The notes beneath the pieces were generated by a model. The model had not been told where the DNA came from. It searched no databases and saw only the letters and a program-made list of their open reading frames with translations. A stretch of 64,000 bases of DNA from Apoderus coryli (lineage: Eukaryota; Arthropoda; Insecta; Coleoptera; Attelabidae). Location of the stretch: NCBI GenBank assembly GCA_911728435.2, contig OU452208.1, positions 9,238,001 to 9,302,000 on the forward strand, in the 5' to 3' direction. A program made the position numbers and the translations under genes. Below are positions 31,801 through 43,449 of the stretch, piece by piece; within the stretch, counting starts at the first letter, position 1, and each line of letters opens with the position of its first letter.

Positions 31801-31954
31801 ACAAGATGTTTTTGGTGACATCTAGCTAGTGTGAGCAGGCAATACGCCCGGTGAAACACAGTTCACAAATGATGGCCGGACGAGAAGCAACAACTCCATC
31901 ATGTCCTATTGCCCATCTGGTGAAAGCAAAGAAATTTCCAACATAACTAAAAGT

Positions 31955-31983
31955 CTTGTTACTTTATGTAACAAGCAATTCGT
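31955..31983. repeat. Palindromic 29-bp motif shared with 59486-59514
   Basis: CTTGTTACTTTATGTAACAAG plus CAATTCGT is identical at both sites. Its first part is a 21-bp palindrome. It may be the end of a short element. Confidence 0.7.
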
Positions 31984-31989
31984 AAAACA

Positions 31990-33435
31990 CCGTTTTTCTT
32001 AGAACGGTCATTCATTTTAAATTTTATTTTCTTGACCAACGTAATTTAAAATTAAGGCCCGGTTGTATACGATAGGCCACTATTAGTTCCCGTTGACTGC
32101 AGTTCACGATGAGTTCACCCGTGAACAGTTCAGTGGGTCCTGCGTTGTACCAATACAAGTTTACTTGAACCAGGATTTAACTAGTCTATAGAAGGAGAAG
32201 AAAAAGAAATCACGCTCTAACCTATAAAATATATATTTTTTAGATATATTTATGTTGATGTTGTTTTCAGTTTCTAAAATTTGAATGAATGAATGATGGA
32301 TCAGATTGATGATTAAATATCAAGTCACGGCAAAACAGTCATACATGTTATTGCACAAGTCATGATTAAGATTAAATTTCCAAAATTTTAAGTTCTAAAC
32401 GCACAATCGACTAAAGGAAACTTACTTGCAAATAAGAAAAACACAAATATAAATTTACATACCTATTCTATTATACCAGGGTCGTAAGCAATGCACGTTT
32501 CCTTGTGTGTGAGTAGATAATACGTGTTAATATTGAGAATGTGGCCACAAAGAAGCGTTCATGAGGAACACCAAAACATTTATTTCTACGGTATGTACTT
32601 GGATTTGGTAAATAATCCAAGTAGTGCGCGATACTATGCAAGTAGAAGAATTTACATGTTTATTGTCTTAAGCCAATTTAAATCGTGATCCATATTTAAA
32701 TCGTGAACAACAAAATAAAATAGGTGGAGTTTTTATTATATACTCATGTACCTACTACCTAGGTATTTATATTTTATGTTACGTACATAATACACTGATT
32801 TTCTATGGCTTAGTATTTATATTTATTATTTTGAATTAAGCTTAAAATCGTGTTTAGTTTGCTCGCACGGTTACAATATTGACCTTCTGACCTGCACCAT
32901 GTTTATTCAAATGTTTGAATCTATTATTATTGTAGTAAAATCCACTTTGACTAATAGGTATATAGTGCAGTATATGTGCGATTCATTAGATCTGTCCACA
33001 GGTTCAATTCAGTTAACATTGAGTTAGAATAGAATTCGACAAATTGGAGATTTCTCCGATCCATTTTTCAACGTGACAAATACTATACAGGGTCCACTGT
33101 GAGGTCGGAAACGTAATTACATAATTTGTTTTTCTTATGGAAGTCCATATATATTATTACATTTTGTGGTTCTCCAGGAAATTCTAACAATATTTGATAT
33201 TATTATTAATGTATAATAAAATTGACTTTAACTGAAAGGTTGTCGAGAGATTTACGGTTCAATAGCACAAAATGTACACTATATTGTAAAATAAAGACAC
33301 CCTGTACAACACCGATTTAACTCATTTTTTGGGTACTTTAATACAAGCAGGACTCATTCACCAAATGTCATTCCAAAATTCAAAAATTTTTTGTCGTTCA
33401 CACCTCTTGTTACATCTATCCTGGGACACACTGTA
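31990..33435. other. AT-rich spacer, nothing recognised
   Basis: No coding frames. 33085-33130 and 33290-33320 carry ACAGGGT / ACACCCTGTA motifs (see findings). Confidence 0.5.
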
Positions 33436-33439
33436 CATA

Positions 33440-34260
33440 TTCCCGAAACATACTAGAAAAATTGCCTAATAATATAGTTTTGATAGGTATAAGATAACCT
33501 ACAAAAAACTTGTTTACATAGGCGTTCATAAATAGTACAAAAAGGGTCAAAAAAAATTAGACTGTAAAAATGATATATTTAGCCTTTTAAGTAGTTTAAT
33601 TGGTGTTAAAAATACACGACAACAAATTTCTGTACCATAGGCGTCCGTGAAGAGACCAAAAAGGGTCAGAAATATCTGTATCCACGATAACTCTAAACTC
33701 ACTTAACAGATTTTTAACAAATTTGGTACAAAAATATTTCAGCATATTTCTAGGTGCTGATTAATTTTTGAAAAACATTGAACGTAGCCAAGAGATTCAA
33801 CAAAGGGTTCAAAAATTTATAGTTCTTAAACTTATTGGAGATACGGGATAATTTTGCATAGTTATTATAAAATATAACCTAAAAAATGGCATGAATAATT
33901 GGTTCCCACAGGCGTTCACAAATAGTGTAAAAAGGGGACAAACATTAAAACTAATATACGTATATTCCCCAAACCTACTAGAAAAAGTTGGTTAATTATA
34001 TATGAGCGCTGCTTCAGACCATAAATAAAAGACACTTTAGATATTTAAGAAGTGTGTTTACGTAATTTTTACATTGGAATTAGTCTAATTTAATCCTAAT
34101 AAATTACACAGTCCCTTTTTATGTAGAAATTCGGTAAACGATATGAATTCTTGTGGGGAGTGTTTTACTTTTAACATTGTTTACAAAGGCATTCGTAATT
34201 CGTAAATAGTGGAAAAGGGGTAATAATAGTCTAAAATACAATGGAATAATATAAATAAAA
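33440..34260 (+). repeat. Diverged tandem repeat, period about 120-145 bp
   Basis: A recurring block of the type CA(T)AGGCGTTCATAAATAGT followed by (A)CAAAAAGGGTC is seen with its AAAGGG core near 33542, 33661, 33803, 33931 and 34214. Spacings are about 119, 142, 128 and 283 bp (two periods). A second landmark, ACTAGAAAAA(A/G)TTG, occurs near 33450 and 33975. It is an old satellite-like array with strong divergence. Confidence 0.55.
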
Positions 34261-34380
34261 AATAGCTGATGTCTACAATAAAAAATAAATTTAATATGAA
34301 CAAAATAGTTGTATTTTTTTTATTTTTTTTAGTGACGATAAAAGTCAAATCTCCACAAAAAGAAATTCATAAATATTGTC

Positions 34381-34421
34381 CAAACATGTTTGGGAACTCA
34401 TCCAGTTCCATCATCAGTGGC
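34381..34421 (-). ncRNA. Decayed hammerhead ribozyme, type I (19.7-kb family)
   Basis: Minus strand: GCCA, CTGATGA (34417-34411), stem II GGAAC/GTTCC with a 7-nt loop, then CAAAC where GAAAC is required, then ATGTT. The single change at the invariant G12 position should abolish cleavage. Downstream, TTTTTGTGGAGATTTGAC...TTTTATC matches the family sequence after 19762 and 39098. Confidence 0.75.
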
Positions 34422-34429
34422 GAAAAGAG

Positions 34430-35885
34430 AAACTGTACAAAATCATTCCTTTTAAATTTCTATTGAGGTCCGGAAACATATTTATCGGTAAACACATGGC
34501 AGTAAGTAATATAATTGTACCATGAACAACTTACTATTTTTGTAGAAAAAATGTTAATTGCATTAACAAAAATCAAAAGTAAATCAAGAAAAATTAACAT
34601 TATTGTTTTTTGTTATTTTAAAATAAAAAAAAATAAATAAATTTATTTTGAAATATAACTTGTCACCAAGCTAAATGACAAAAAAGTCCCTTTTACACTT
34701 AAATATGGAGAGAAATTCGTGCCTCGGAACAACAGTTTATTTCTAATTTTTTAACAAAATAGATAGGTAGTTTATAATTATAATAATATAAATAATAGTG
34801 TATTTTTTAGATTTTAAATCTTTGATGAAAACATTTCGTTACCCAGCTAATATATTTTAGAATAAGTATAGTGCAATGTTGTAATAAAACAAACACAAAA
34901 AGATAAAAATTATGTTACGCTCTGGGACCATTCCCGCATAGATTTTATTTTTGGAGTTTCAACTCGCAGTAAAATCTATACGTACTCTAGGCTGAAGTTA
35001 TATATTCCAAATATACCCCTACGCCTATGACCATGTGATCTATTTCACTATCCCGTATTATAACAATATGTAATGTACAGTACCCACCCAAGTACATTCA
35101 TTTACTTAACATATTCTCTCGTAGACGTAATTAAACTGGCAACTAAAGGTACTAAATTTTGTAGTAACACACAGTTAAGCGCTATATCCAATGCCCATTA
35201 AGTTCTAGTTTTTTATTTTGTATCCCCATTCAATCTGAAAACACTGAAAGAAAGAGAGGTAAAAAAATAATATAATAAAAATTCCACCGTGTAAGTAATG
35301 CACTTGTGCCACGTGGGAACAAACGCACTTTGTGTATCTGATGTTCTTTTACGTATGTTGTATAACGAACCGTGTTTATTCACACGAGCATAGAGGTGTG
35401 CAGAAATAGGCAATCTTCAATTATTTAAAATAAATTAAATTGAAAATTTTCTGAATTTATTATCGACAACCGTGCGCCTTAAACTCTGATCCTGCTGAAT
35501 TTAATTGTAGCTAGTAATAAAACGAATCATTGCGGGATGGTGTGAAGTCATATGCAAAGGATTCAACTCAAACTTCAAAGGCATGTATTGAAATCGGCTG
35601 GAACAAATCGATTACAGCGAATGGGCCAAATAAATTTTTTTGCTCAGCGGCAATAAGGTTGCAACATATCACTAATATAGCAGCTTTATATAGCTGAGTA
35701 CTTCTACACCTAACTCCTCTATATCTACCGTTAGAGAAGATGGACAAAATACAGATTATGTCATAATATCACTATAGCCAGAGGACAGCACACTATTTGT
35801 TGAAACAGAAAGGGAAGAAAACCAACCATTGGGGCTGATCTCCGATATAATATTCAATTTCAGTGTTGGTTTTCTGATAGCCGCT
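34430..35885. other. AT-rich spacer, nothing recognised
   Basis: No supported features. Confidence 0.5.
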
Positions 35886-35892
35886 GTTTTAG

Positions 35893-36470
35893 ATTAATAA
35901 CGCTGGTTGACTAATAATAAGAAAGTAGACTGTCTAGTTAAAGTTTGATGTTCAAAAATAGCACTAATATGATTTAAAATAATAACCCTCTTGTTTTCTA
36001 ACCTTTCAACTCAAAACCTCCAAACAATTTTGTAGTTTGACGCAAATACTTCGATAGATTTGATAATATTCATAACATCTCTTCTTAGTGATGATTTTAA
36101 ATAATAAGATTTTTATATCTCACTTAAAGATGCATTAGAATCAACTAATGCTAAAAAAGATCCTTGAATTCCAACCAATTACTATACTGTCCATCAAATA
36201 TTGGCAACTGTATTGGAGGTAGATTTACTACCGATTGTACAGAATTTAAATTTTGATTAGAATTTACTGAACTACTTTCGCTATTTGCCTTCGGAATATT
36301 AAATATATTTAAAAATGTCTGAACATTAGCAATTAAATCATTAAAATCTGTTTCGGATGCACCTAAATCCTCAATCTGCACTTGGATGTCATTAAATTCA
36401 TCCAATTGTACATTAGATCGCTCGACTCTAAGTTGCAACTGAGAAAAAATTGTATCAGTTATGTTATCTT
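35893..36470 (-). pseudogene. BEL/Pao-type LTR retrotransposon gag relic (DUF1759 region)
   Basis: The frame 36438-36151 ends VVNLPPIQLPIFDGQYSNWL then EFKDLF, the opening of the DUF1759/gag core (LPxLxLPxFxGxxxxWxxFxDLF). After a one-base shift the match continues past 36150 as ALVDSNASLSEI-stop-KSYYLKSSLRR, then SIEVFASNYKIVW and NKRVIILNHISAIF, again the family pattern (KxxYLKSSLxGxA...NYxxAWxxL...). Two in-frame stops interrupt it. The pol part is absent; the sequence degenerates before 35893. Confidence 0.85.
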
Positions 36471-36700
36471 TATTAATATTATCAAAATACGATCGAAACC
36501 TTGTAATTTTTTTTCCCCTATTTATTTGTACTATAATTTATATGTCACAACACTGTTCTATACTATAGACTATTCACTTCATACTTGATTGTCCGTCCCT
36601 CTTAGACGTTGGCTATTTATATGCTTTTCTCCTTTCTCGAACGCTTCCAGTAAATAGTCGTCTGTTCTACAACATTCTGGCGTACGTCCATTCCAGAGCT
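36471..36700 (-). promoter_or_regulatory. Possible LTR/leader of the BEL/Pao element
   Basis: Upstream of gag on the minus strand is a GC-richer tract beginning TGTTGTAGAACAGACGACTA (36674-36655). It contains GCATATAAATAGCCAACG (about 36627-36610), a good TATA-type promoter box, and reaches the gag leader by about 36500. BEL/Pao LTRs commonly begin with TGTT and carry a TATA box. No second LTR was found for comparison, so the boundaries are inferred. Confidence 0.45.
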
Positions 36701-36779
36701 ATACTGCAAGCGAGGCACATTCTACCAAATTAACACAGCGCTGCCCCCGACGAGGCATAGCCTATTAAATCCGTACAGA

Positions 36780-37735
36780 GTCGCCTTTGGTTAGTTGGAG
36801 TCGCGAGCTTTCAAAAACGATTTCATCTGATTACAATAGTATAGCCAACGCGGTGTTATTTATCTCTATGTAGGGGACATTTTAATATTCGCCACAATAC
36901 TATATACAATATAATAAATAACAGCCATCAACTGTAAAGATCATAATCTCATTAAATCCACGTTCTAAAAAAATGGGAAAAATCAATAATTTGAGTCGTT
37001 AATTCTTGGCTTTGCCCTTTGACAAGGGACGGGTCGGAAACTGAATTTATCAAGTGAGTATAGAGTATATTTACCTAGAACTTATATGGAGCAAAACCAT
37101 CTCGATTTGGTAAATTCGAAGCAGTTTATTAACAATTAATCATTGTTATATTTTTAAGTATTTGTGAAACTTCAAAATGCCGCTGGACTCTAGCATGAGA
37201 AACAATAGGATTTGCTTTGTGCCCTCATTTTGAGTTTGGGAGATGCACTTGACCCAAGAATTTATTTGACAACAATATTGTTATCTCGATCTCGACGCAT
37301 ACTATAGTGCAAAGCTATTAAGTAAATGGTTTTTCTTTTAAAACGACATGAGCTAAGACTTATTTGGACAAACACATAAAGGAAAGTGAATTTTATCAAT
37401 AACTTTATTTGGTTATTTAATTCGCTAACAGTTTATATTTTCTTTGAAATCATACAAATATAAAGATCAAAGGGATAACGAAACATTTGGCACTGAAAGA
37501 AAACAAAAACAATTTCTACAAAATCAAACAAATCCAGCAATTTGACTTCTCTGACGTAAAAATTTTATTTATGTTGTCCTTGATGACTGAACTAAAAGCT
37601 GTAGTAAAAGCACAGCTACCTGGAGGTTAAACTGAAGCTCGCCGCTCGTCTACAGTGGGCACAGAAACACAGAGACCGGCTTTTAGCTCAGTGCGAAATC
37701 CAGATCTGATTTAATTATAGTGATAGTCAGTGATA
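36780..37735. other. Spacer, nothing recognised
   Basis: No supported features. Confidence 0.45.
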
Positions 37736-37739
37736 CAGA

Positions 37740-38040
37740 GTTTCGAGAGAGCCAGGACAACTAGGAAGTCAATCTTTTGCCAGAGAAGTCTTTCCGTACC
37801 ATAAGGAGGAACATGAATGTTTTGGGGAGGCATAATACATGATCGTCGTAAGCAGCTTATTCCCGTTCCAGACATGTCATGACAGGGGATAGATATGTTC
37901 GAAACCTTATTGAACTCATTATTCGAAATGAAATTGGAGCCAATTTTATTTTCATGGATGACAATGCTAGGGCTCATCGCATGAGAAGAGTAAATAGAGC
38001 CTTCATAAAAGAATTCGATTGTACTTCTACCTGGTGAAAA
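37740..38040 (+). pseudogene. Tc1-like transposase fragment
   Basis: The plus strand, crossing one or two frameshifts, reads MFWGGIIHDRRKQLIPVPD (37813-37868), then DRYVRNLIELIIRNEIGANF and IFMDDNARAHRMRRVNRAFI (up to about 38010). The order WGGI...G-x-RY...N-F-x-MDDNA(R)xH is that of the second catalytic block of Tc1 transposases. The first and last catalytic residues are not present. Confidence 0.8.
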
Positions 38041-38820
38041 TTGATTTTTTAGCCATTTTCAAATGCACCAGAAAGAATTGTAATAATTTTTTACTACATT
38101 TCGAATAAATTGATAGCTAATAAGTGCATAAAAGTAAAACATACAGGACATTGAATGTTACCAAAGGTTAACGCCCAATCTCGGCCCAGTGTGTGGTAGC
38201 TTCGCATCTCGATACCCAGATGCGAGCTCGGCCTCCCGCTGATTTTATTTATTTTTATTTTAATTTTAGTATTTTTTTATTAAAATAATTGATTTTAGGT
38301 AGAGGAACTGATTCATCACGACGCCACTGTAGCACTATCCGTTTTTATATCCAAGATACGGATCTCTGGAAACGGATGTGCTGTTGTATATATAGGTACC
38401 TCTATAATATAGCTTGTCGATCTAGAAAATGTTATTTCACACCGCGGGAAAGTCACGACACCTGTTGTTTTAAAGTATCTAAAAAGAATTTATATACCTG
38501 TAACGAGTACATTAAAAATCTATATAGATTACCACCTAATGAAATATGATAAGTATCCGACGTCAAACAACGTGAACCAAACTTTAGTGTTCAGCTATAA
38601 AGCTGTCAAGGCTGCTATGTTATCCTAGTTGTGCAAGACAATTCATTTTATCTGAAGATGAGAGAAAATTAATTGCAGAAATAATCCATATTAAACTGTG
38701 GAGTGCAAGATTAGTACCTAGAAATATTTTGACTCCTCATTCTTCTCGTAAAATCATTAATTTTCTTGCAATAAAAATACCAACGTCACCTCCACAAACT
38801 GTTTATTATATTAAAAGTGG

Positions 38821-38860
38821 AACATGTTTTGGGATATATCAGAGCCCATCATCAGCCACC
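38821..38860 (-). ncRNA. Decayed hammerhead ribozyme in the left arm
   Basis: Minus strand: GTGG, CTGATGA (38855-38849), a stem II that can still form, then AAAAC (38830-38826) instead of GAAAC, then ATGTT and CCAC that pairs with GTGG. Stem I is intact, but G12 is lost, so it is probably inactive. Confidence 0.72.
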
Positions 38861-39056
38861 AAAAAGCAAAAACAGATGTCAAAACTAACTAGAGGTCGAT
38901 GTTAAAGAAAATTGTAATATAAAACAGTTACAATGTAAAATAAAAACAATATTTCCATTTGGGAGCATCTTACAAGACAAAAACACTTATCCAATAAGAC
39001 GTTAAAAGTTGACTTGTTGGTGAAATAATGAATCAAAATCGATTTTGATTCATTAT

Positions 39057-39098
39057 TGGCTGATGATGGGATCTGAGATATCCCGAAACATGTTCCAC
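39057..39098 (+). ncRNA. Hammerhead ribozyme in the right arm, core intact
   Basis: Core CTGATGA (39060-39066) and GAAAC (39085-39089). Stem II is GGGAT (39068-39072) with ATCCC (39080-39084). Stem III is the palindrome ACATGT, cleavage after T39094 (GUU). Stem I is weak, TGG (39057-39059) with CCA (39095-39097). It is likely to cleave less efficiently than the 19.7-kb copy. Confidence 0.78.
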
Positions 39099-39479
39099 TT
39101 TTAAGATAATAAACAGTTTGTGGAGGTGACGTTGGTATTTTTATTGCAAGAAAATTAATGATTTTACGAGAAGAATAAGGAGTCAAAATATTTCTAGGTA
39201 ATATTAAAAAAAAAAAACAATTGTTTACACTTTCCTTTTTAAACACACAGTCTATCTTCACTTGTAATCGTCCAAATATTTATTTAATTCCCATCCTCAG
39301 CCCATCAAAAACACTCTAAAACATTCAAATCATTATGATTTAAAATACATTATATAAACAAAAGAAAATGAAGCACACCTCAGAAAAATGTTCCGGCACA
39401 AAGTAGAAGGTGGTCCAAATTAACGCAAGATTTGAATTAAATAGAAAACACAGTTTTTGTAAGTTTTTATTGAATCATA

Positions 39480-40008
39480 AAGTAAATAAATAAGTCGTTT
39501 ATTGGTGCTTTCAAACCCAACATCGTTTTACACAAGTCAAACAAACAAGAAAAAACATATATTTAGTAAATAAACTACAATACAATAAGTACAGTAGACA
39601 ACGTAAAAGCAAAAATTTGTGACATACAGAACAAACATTACACATTAAAATATATTTGTACAGTTTAAAAATTCATGAACACTATAAAAGGCTTCGTTCA
39701 GTAGAAACTCCTTAACCCTGTTTGAAAAACTTGATGTTGATAATGTTCTTAATTCATTCGGCATTTTGTTATAGAACACAGAGCCATAGTAATTGAAGGC
39801 ATTTCTGCTTCTTGACAAACGCGTGAAATCAACAAAGATATTATTTCGATGCCTAGTATTATGAGCATGCACATCGTTGGCAAATACATACTCATCTATG
39901 TAACTTCTCACATGTAACAGAGATACCCATATGTATAGACTAGGCAGGGTTAGAATGTTTAGCATTTTAAAATGTTCCTTAACATCCTCGCGATAATTTA
40001 GGACAAGC
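39480..40008 (-). pseudogene. LINE C-terminal fragment with 3' tail
   Basis: The frame 40010-39645 has REDVKEHFKMLNILTLPSLY, then AHNTRHRNNIFVDFTRLSRS, NYYGSVFYNKMPNELRTL, FSNRVKEFLLNEAFYSVHEF. This is the C-terminal tail layout of Jockey/CR1-like ORF2 (HNTRHR, then GxxFYNxLP). The 3' UTR ends in CTTATTTATTTAC at 39480-39495. The upstream end abuts a DUF4817-type relic at about 40010. Confidence 0.83.
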
Positions 40009-40014
40009 ATAGAT

Positions 40015-40560
40015 CGCAGGTTAGGGTTATAGGGAAATGGCCTTCACGGCTTTGCATATACATACGCACTCGTTTGTCGAAACTTTCCATGACCATTCTG
40101 CATAACTGTGGCTTTAATGCACGCGTGGTTTTGGGCTTTTTGACATAGAGCTGTGATTTTAAATAACCCCATACAAAGAAATCTAATGGTGTTAAATCAC
40201 ACGACCTAGGAGGCCAATTCTGATCACCGAAATGAGAGAGTAGGTACACGACCTGGAAGTGTCGCACGCAGTAATTGAGGTGTTTCGCGTGCTGTATGGC
40301 AAGTGGTCTTGTCAAAACCACATATTGGTCACATCGATATCATCCGATTTCGGCAAAAAGAATTGTGTTATCATGTCGCGATATCGAGCACCAGTAACAG
40401 TCACTGCTTGACCACCCTCATTTTCAAAAAAGTACGCCCAAAATCCACAACAAACAGTGACACGTTGTGGACGCAATTGTTTTTCGACAATGACACTTTA
40501 CTGCATAAATGGCGGCAAATTCAAATCTTGAGTTAATTTTGGGACACAAAGAAACCAAAT
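40015..40560 (-). pseudogene. DUF4817/DDE-type transposase relic, copy 3 (C-terminal part)
   Basis: The minus strand, right to left and across frames: CVHNVSLFVVDFG (40483-40440 region), SDDIDVTNMWF (40350-40310; the QQDGA block is lost), HTARETPQLLRATLPGR, and the frame 40321-39998 with FGDQNWPPRSCDLTPLDFFV then WGYLKSQLYVKKP. The NWPPRSCDLTPLDFFVWGYLK segment holds the last catalytic Asp of this DDE family. The N-terminal part is missing. Together with 7195 and 31340 it covers most of the transposase. Confidence 0.88.
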
Positions 40561-40564
40561 TAGT

Positions 40565-41520
40565 ACATTTATTTAGGTATTAAAGAAGAATTAGTAACTA
40601 CATAAGACTGTGCCTGTCTTATTTATTCAATATTCCAATAATTTAGATACCGAATTCCTTACTGCATTTATGCCATACTTCATCAACCTTCAATACGATA
40701 AAATATTAAAAAACAGTAAAGCAATTACATGTCTCAGTCTGGTTAAACAAAATTAGACCGAAGCCTTGCTAATTTAAACAAAATATCGTGTTTATAGGTT
40801 CGAATATTTTCAAATTACTGTAACGGGAGAGTTATCATTATGATAATAATGTTCCCAAAGCCGTACGGCCGAGTGTACGGTACTCTGGTACAAATATTCG
40901 AAACTATACTCAAGTTTGTTTGAAATAATTACTAATCAATCTCAAGTAAAGTATTTTTGTCTAAATTTAATCATAAATAAAACATAAAAACAGCAAAACA
41001 GAAATTTTGTCCAACTTAACTATGCAATTCCCAATATACATGCAGTGCTAAAAGAGATTCCCATGTCAGAATTATGGCCCACAATTGATCTTTTCGGGAT
41101 ACTGTGTATGGTCCTATCGAAATACATGTGGATTTTCATTATCCCAATTGCGTTGGTTGCCACATCGATTCTGGTTGGAGAGTTTTAAAATGAAAGCACT
41201 GTATATAGGTAACAAATCCAATAATTCATCCAGACAAGAACGAATCGCTTTACATTTATACCGATTTATTGTAAAACATGTCACAAACAAAAATGTCGCA
41301 ATTCCGTATTACCTATAGAACATAAAAAGAGATTTAATGGTTATTGATAACAACTCATAATTTTTGCAACAGAATTTTAAAACTGTCGAAATTATTCATA
41401 TTGATATTATTTTCTATTTATTTCGATGTCTATTCTACAATATTTGATTCGTTTCATTTGAAAAATAGGACACGCTTTACGAGGTGTGTAAATTAATACC
41501 CATTGTCTAGTGTTTGATCT
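40565..41520. other. Spacer with a short dispersed repeat
   Basis: 40729-40791 (CATGTCTCAGTCTGGTTAAA ... GCTAATTTAAACAAA) recurs at 45739-45809. The frame at 41085-41318 was not recognised. Confidence 0.5.
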
Positions 41521-41524
41521 GGCA

Positions 41525-41990
41525 ACACTGGAGACGCGACACCAATCTCGAAGAACGTTCTGCTATCAAGTTGTGCTTCAGACTTGAATACAGTGCAATG
41601 GAAACATGTGAAAAACTGCGTCAGCCCTATGGAGACAAGGTTTTGCTGAGAGTCTATGTTTTAGATGGTTGAAAGCATTTGCAGAAGTAAGAGAATCAAT
41701 TGAAGACAAGCTTCGCAGGCTTCAAGAACCAATACAAATGTTAGCAGAATCCGCTATCTCGAGTTGAATTTGTCCCACAATGAATAGAGGATGAGCAAAA
41801 AAAATCTTTCACAAGAGCTAAATGAAATCACAAAAGAATGGTGCCTTGACTTTTCGGGAGCAATTGAAACCGATCCCCATTTCCTGAAGCGTGTTATTCC
41901 TGGTGAAGAATTTTGGGTTTTTGAGTATGACTCTGAAACGAGGCGCTAGAGTGGCACGCTTCAATATCTCCAAGGTCAAAACATATAATA
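41525..41990 (+). pseudogene. Mariner-like transposase relic (SETMAR-type HTH)
   Basis: The plus-strand reading, with frameshifts, is NLEERSAIKFCFRLEYSAME, then TCEKLRQPYGDKVLLRVYV (41548-41660; N-terminal helix-turn-helix segment), then later VIPGEEFWVFEYDSETRR (41890-41946). The latter corresponds to the TGDETWVFEYDPETK first catalytic block, here with the Asp changed to Glu. The catalytic centre is incomplete and the C-terminus is missing. It is a different mariner subfamily from those at 17534 and 22440. Confidence 0.78.
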
Positions 41991-42329
41991 ATTCTATGAA
42001 AAAAGCAGTTCGTTCTTTTGCCCCTAATTGCACTAGAAATTTTAATTAGGGTTGGCCACAATCATCTTTGTCATAATGAATTATCACAGTGATAGTTGCC
42101 AAGGGTGGTATTATTCTGTGTTTACTGATCGTCACTGTCATCACTTTCTTCGGTGAAGAATTTTAGAATTACACTCTTCCTTATCAACTTTCACTAAATC
42201 TGAAAATTTCTTTTCGTTTAACCGTTTTACCGAATATGTCGACACACATTTTATTTATGATTTTTCTGCAAAAGCAGATTGTGAAAGAAAATTTTCTGAT
42301 GAAAGACAGTTTCACCAAACATTTTGTAT

Positions 42330-42665
42330 CTGCTTTACAGCGATAGGTTACTTTTGATATTTGGCCCGATAATTTTTGATAAAATTTCAGGTTAGGTAGT
42401 TGGAACCTATAACTATTATTAGAATATATACTAAAGTAATTTGGTGTCATTGATAGAGCGTGCTCTTCGCATGCGGAAGGTTCTGGGTTCGAATGCCAGC
42501 TCTGGCAATATTTTTTTTTTCTAATTTTTGAATAAAGTAGTTTGTTACGTTAGTTTATTGGAATAATTATAATTATTAAAATTCTATTTCGTTAGGTAAG
42601 TCATATATTTCGGATTATAATATATCTTGTCGGGAAAGTTTTGGGGTGACACAACCGATTTAAAA
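42330..42665 (+). mobile_element. tRNA-derived SINE-like repeat, copy 2
   Basis: The same repeat as 29700-30110: CAGCGATAGGTTACTTTTGA, GGTAGTTGGAACCTATAACT, a tRNA-like centre at 42437-42508 (D-arm TCATTGATAGAGC, anticodon arm CTCTTCGCATG, B box GGTTCGAATGC), AATAAAGTAGTTTG, and the end GTCGGGAAAGTTTTGGGG then TGACACAACC. It differs from copy 1 by small indels and substitutions. Confidence 0.82.
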
Positions 42666-42669
42666 TTAA

Positions 42670-43445
42670 CTTTCCCATTTCGACCGCCAACGAACTCAAG
42701 CGAGACTTTGACTAGCCCAGTTTATAACCGAATTGTGTTTCTATTGGGCAAAAAATGCGGCCTAGAACGTGCTTCCAAAATGGTTATATACATAAACATT
42801 TAAACTGAGGTCATTTTTAGAGTTCAAGGGTTATGAAATGAACTACCATAGAAATGTTTCAAAACTTGGATTGTGTCAATCTCCTGTTATAATATTTTAG
42901 TATATAAGGGCATTGTACTATTCGATGGCCTGCAACTTGTTAATTTTAACACACTTCATATTATACTTAGTGTGTTATTAGTTATATTTCAATCATTATA
43001 TCATATAACCCAAGATTGCTTTCTGTTTCGTTTATGTTAAGTCTCTAAACATGTCAACGACTAATATTTTAAAAAAGGCTGAATGTACAAGTTTTAATTT
43101 CGATGCCGAAAGGGAAGTGAACTTTTAGTTAGATTATTGTATTGTTAGAGAATAGTCGAGGATAGAAAAAGCTATTGTATTTAACGGATTAAATTCAATT
43201 ATTTGTATTATTTTCGGGTTTTATTTGAATTTACTGTTATTATCCTTACACTCCTGAATTGCTAATTTTTTTTTAAATGTAGGTACAAATAGTTTTTTGG
43301 TTAAATAGAAATTCTTATTTGGATTTTTTTGGAACTGAACATCAAAAAGTCAACATCTCCATTGTAATAGTTGTGATAAATGATAGTTGTTATAGTGATA
43401 GTTGTCCAATGCATTGTGAACATTTAGTAACAGAGTGGCTGGACC
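42670..43445. other. Spacer, nothing recognised
   Basis: No supported features. Confidence 0.45.
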
Positions 43446-43449
43446 CATT

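Larger units (their letters stand above)
38717..39203. mobile_element. Inverted-repeat pair (~145-bp arms) carrying hammerheads
   Basis: The left arm 38717-38861 and right arm 39057-39203 are near-identical inverted copies (ACCTAGAAATATTTTGACTC ... CCCATCATCAGCC). The spacer is about 195 bp. Next to the right arm lies a perfect 34-bp palindrome, AATAATGAATCAAAATC (39026-39042) plus its mirror. Each arm holds a hammerhead facing outward (minus strand in the left arm, plus strand in the right), followed by the family motif AGTTTGTGGAGGTGACGTTG. This resembles the terminal repeats of Penelope-like elements, which can be inverted. Confidence 0.9.

Noticed and set aside
38902..39261. 119-codon minus-strand frame
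   Set aside because: It lies across the right arm and spacer of the inverted repeat, and only reads the repeat's complement.
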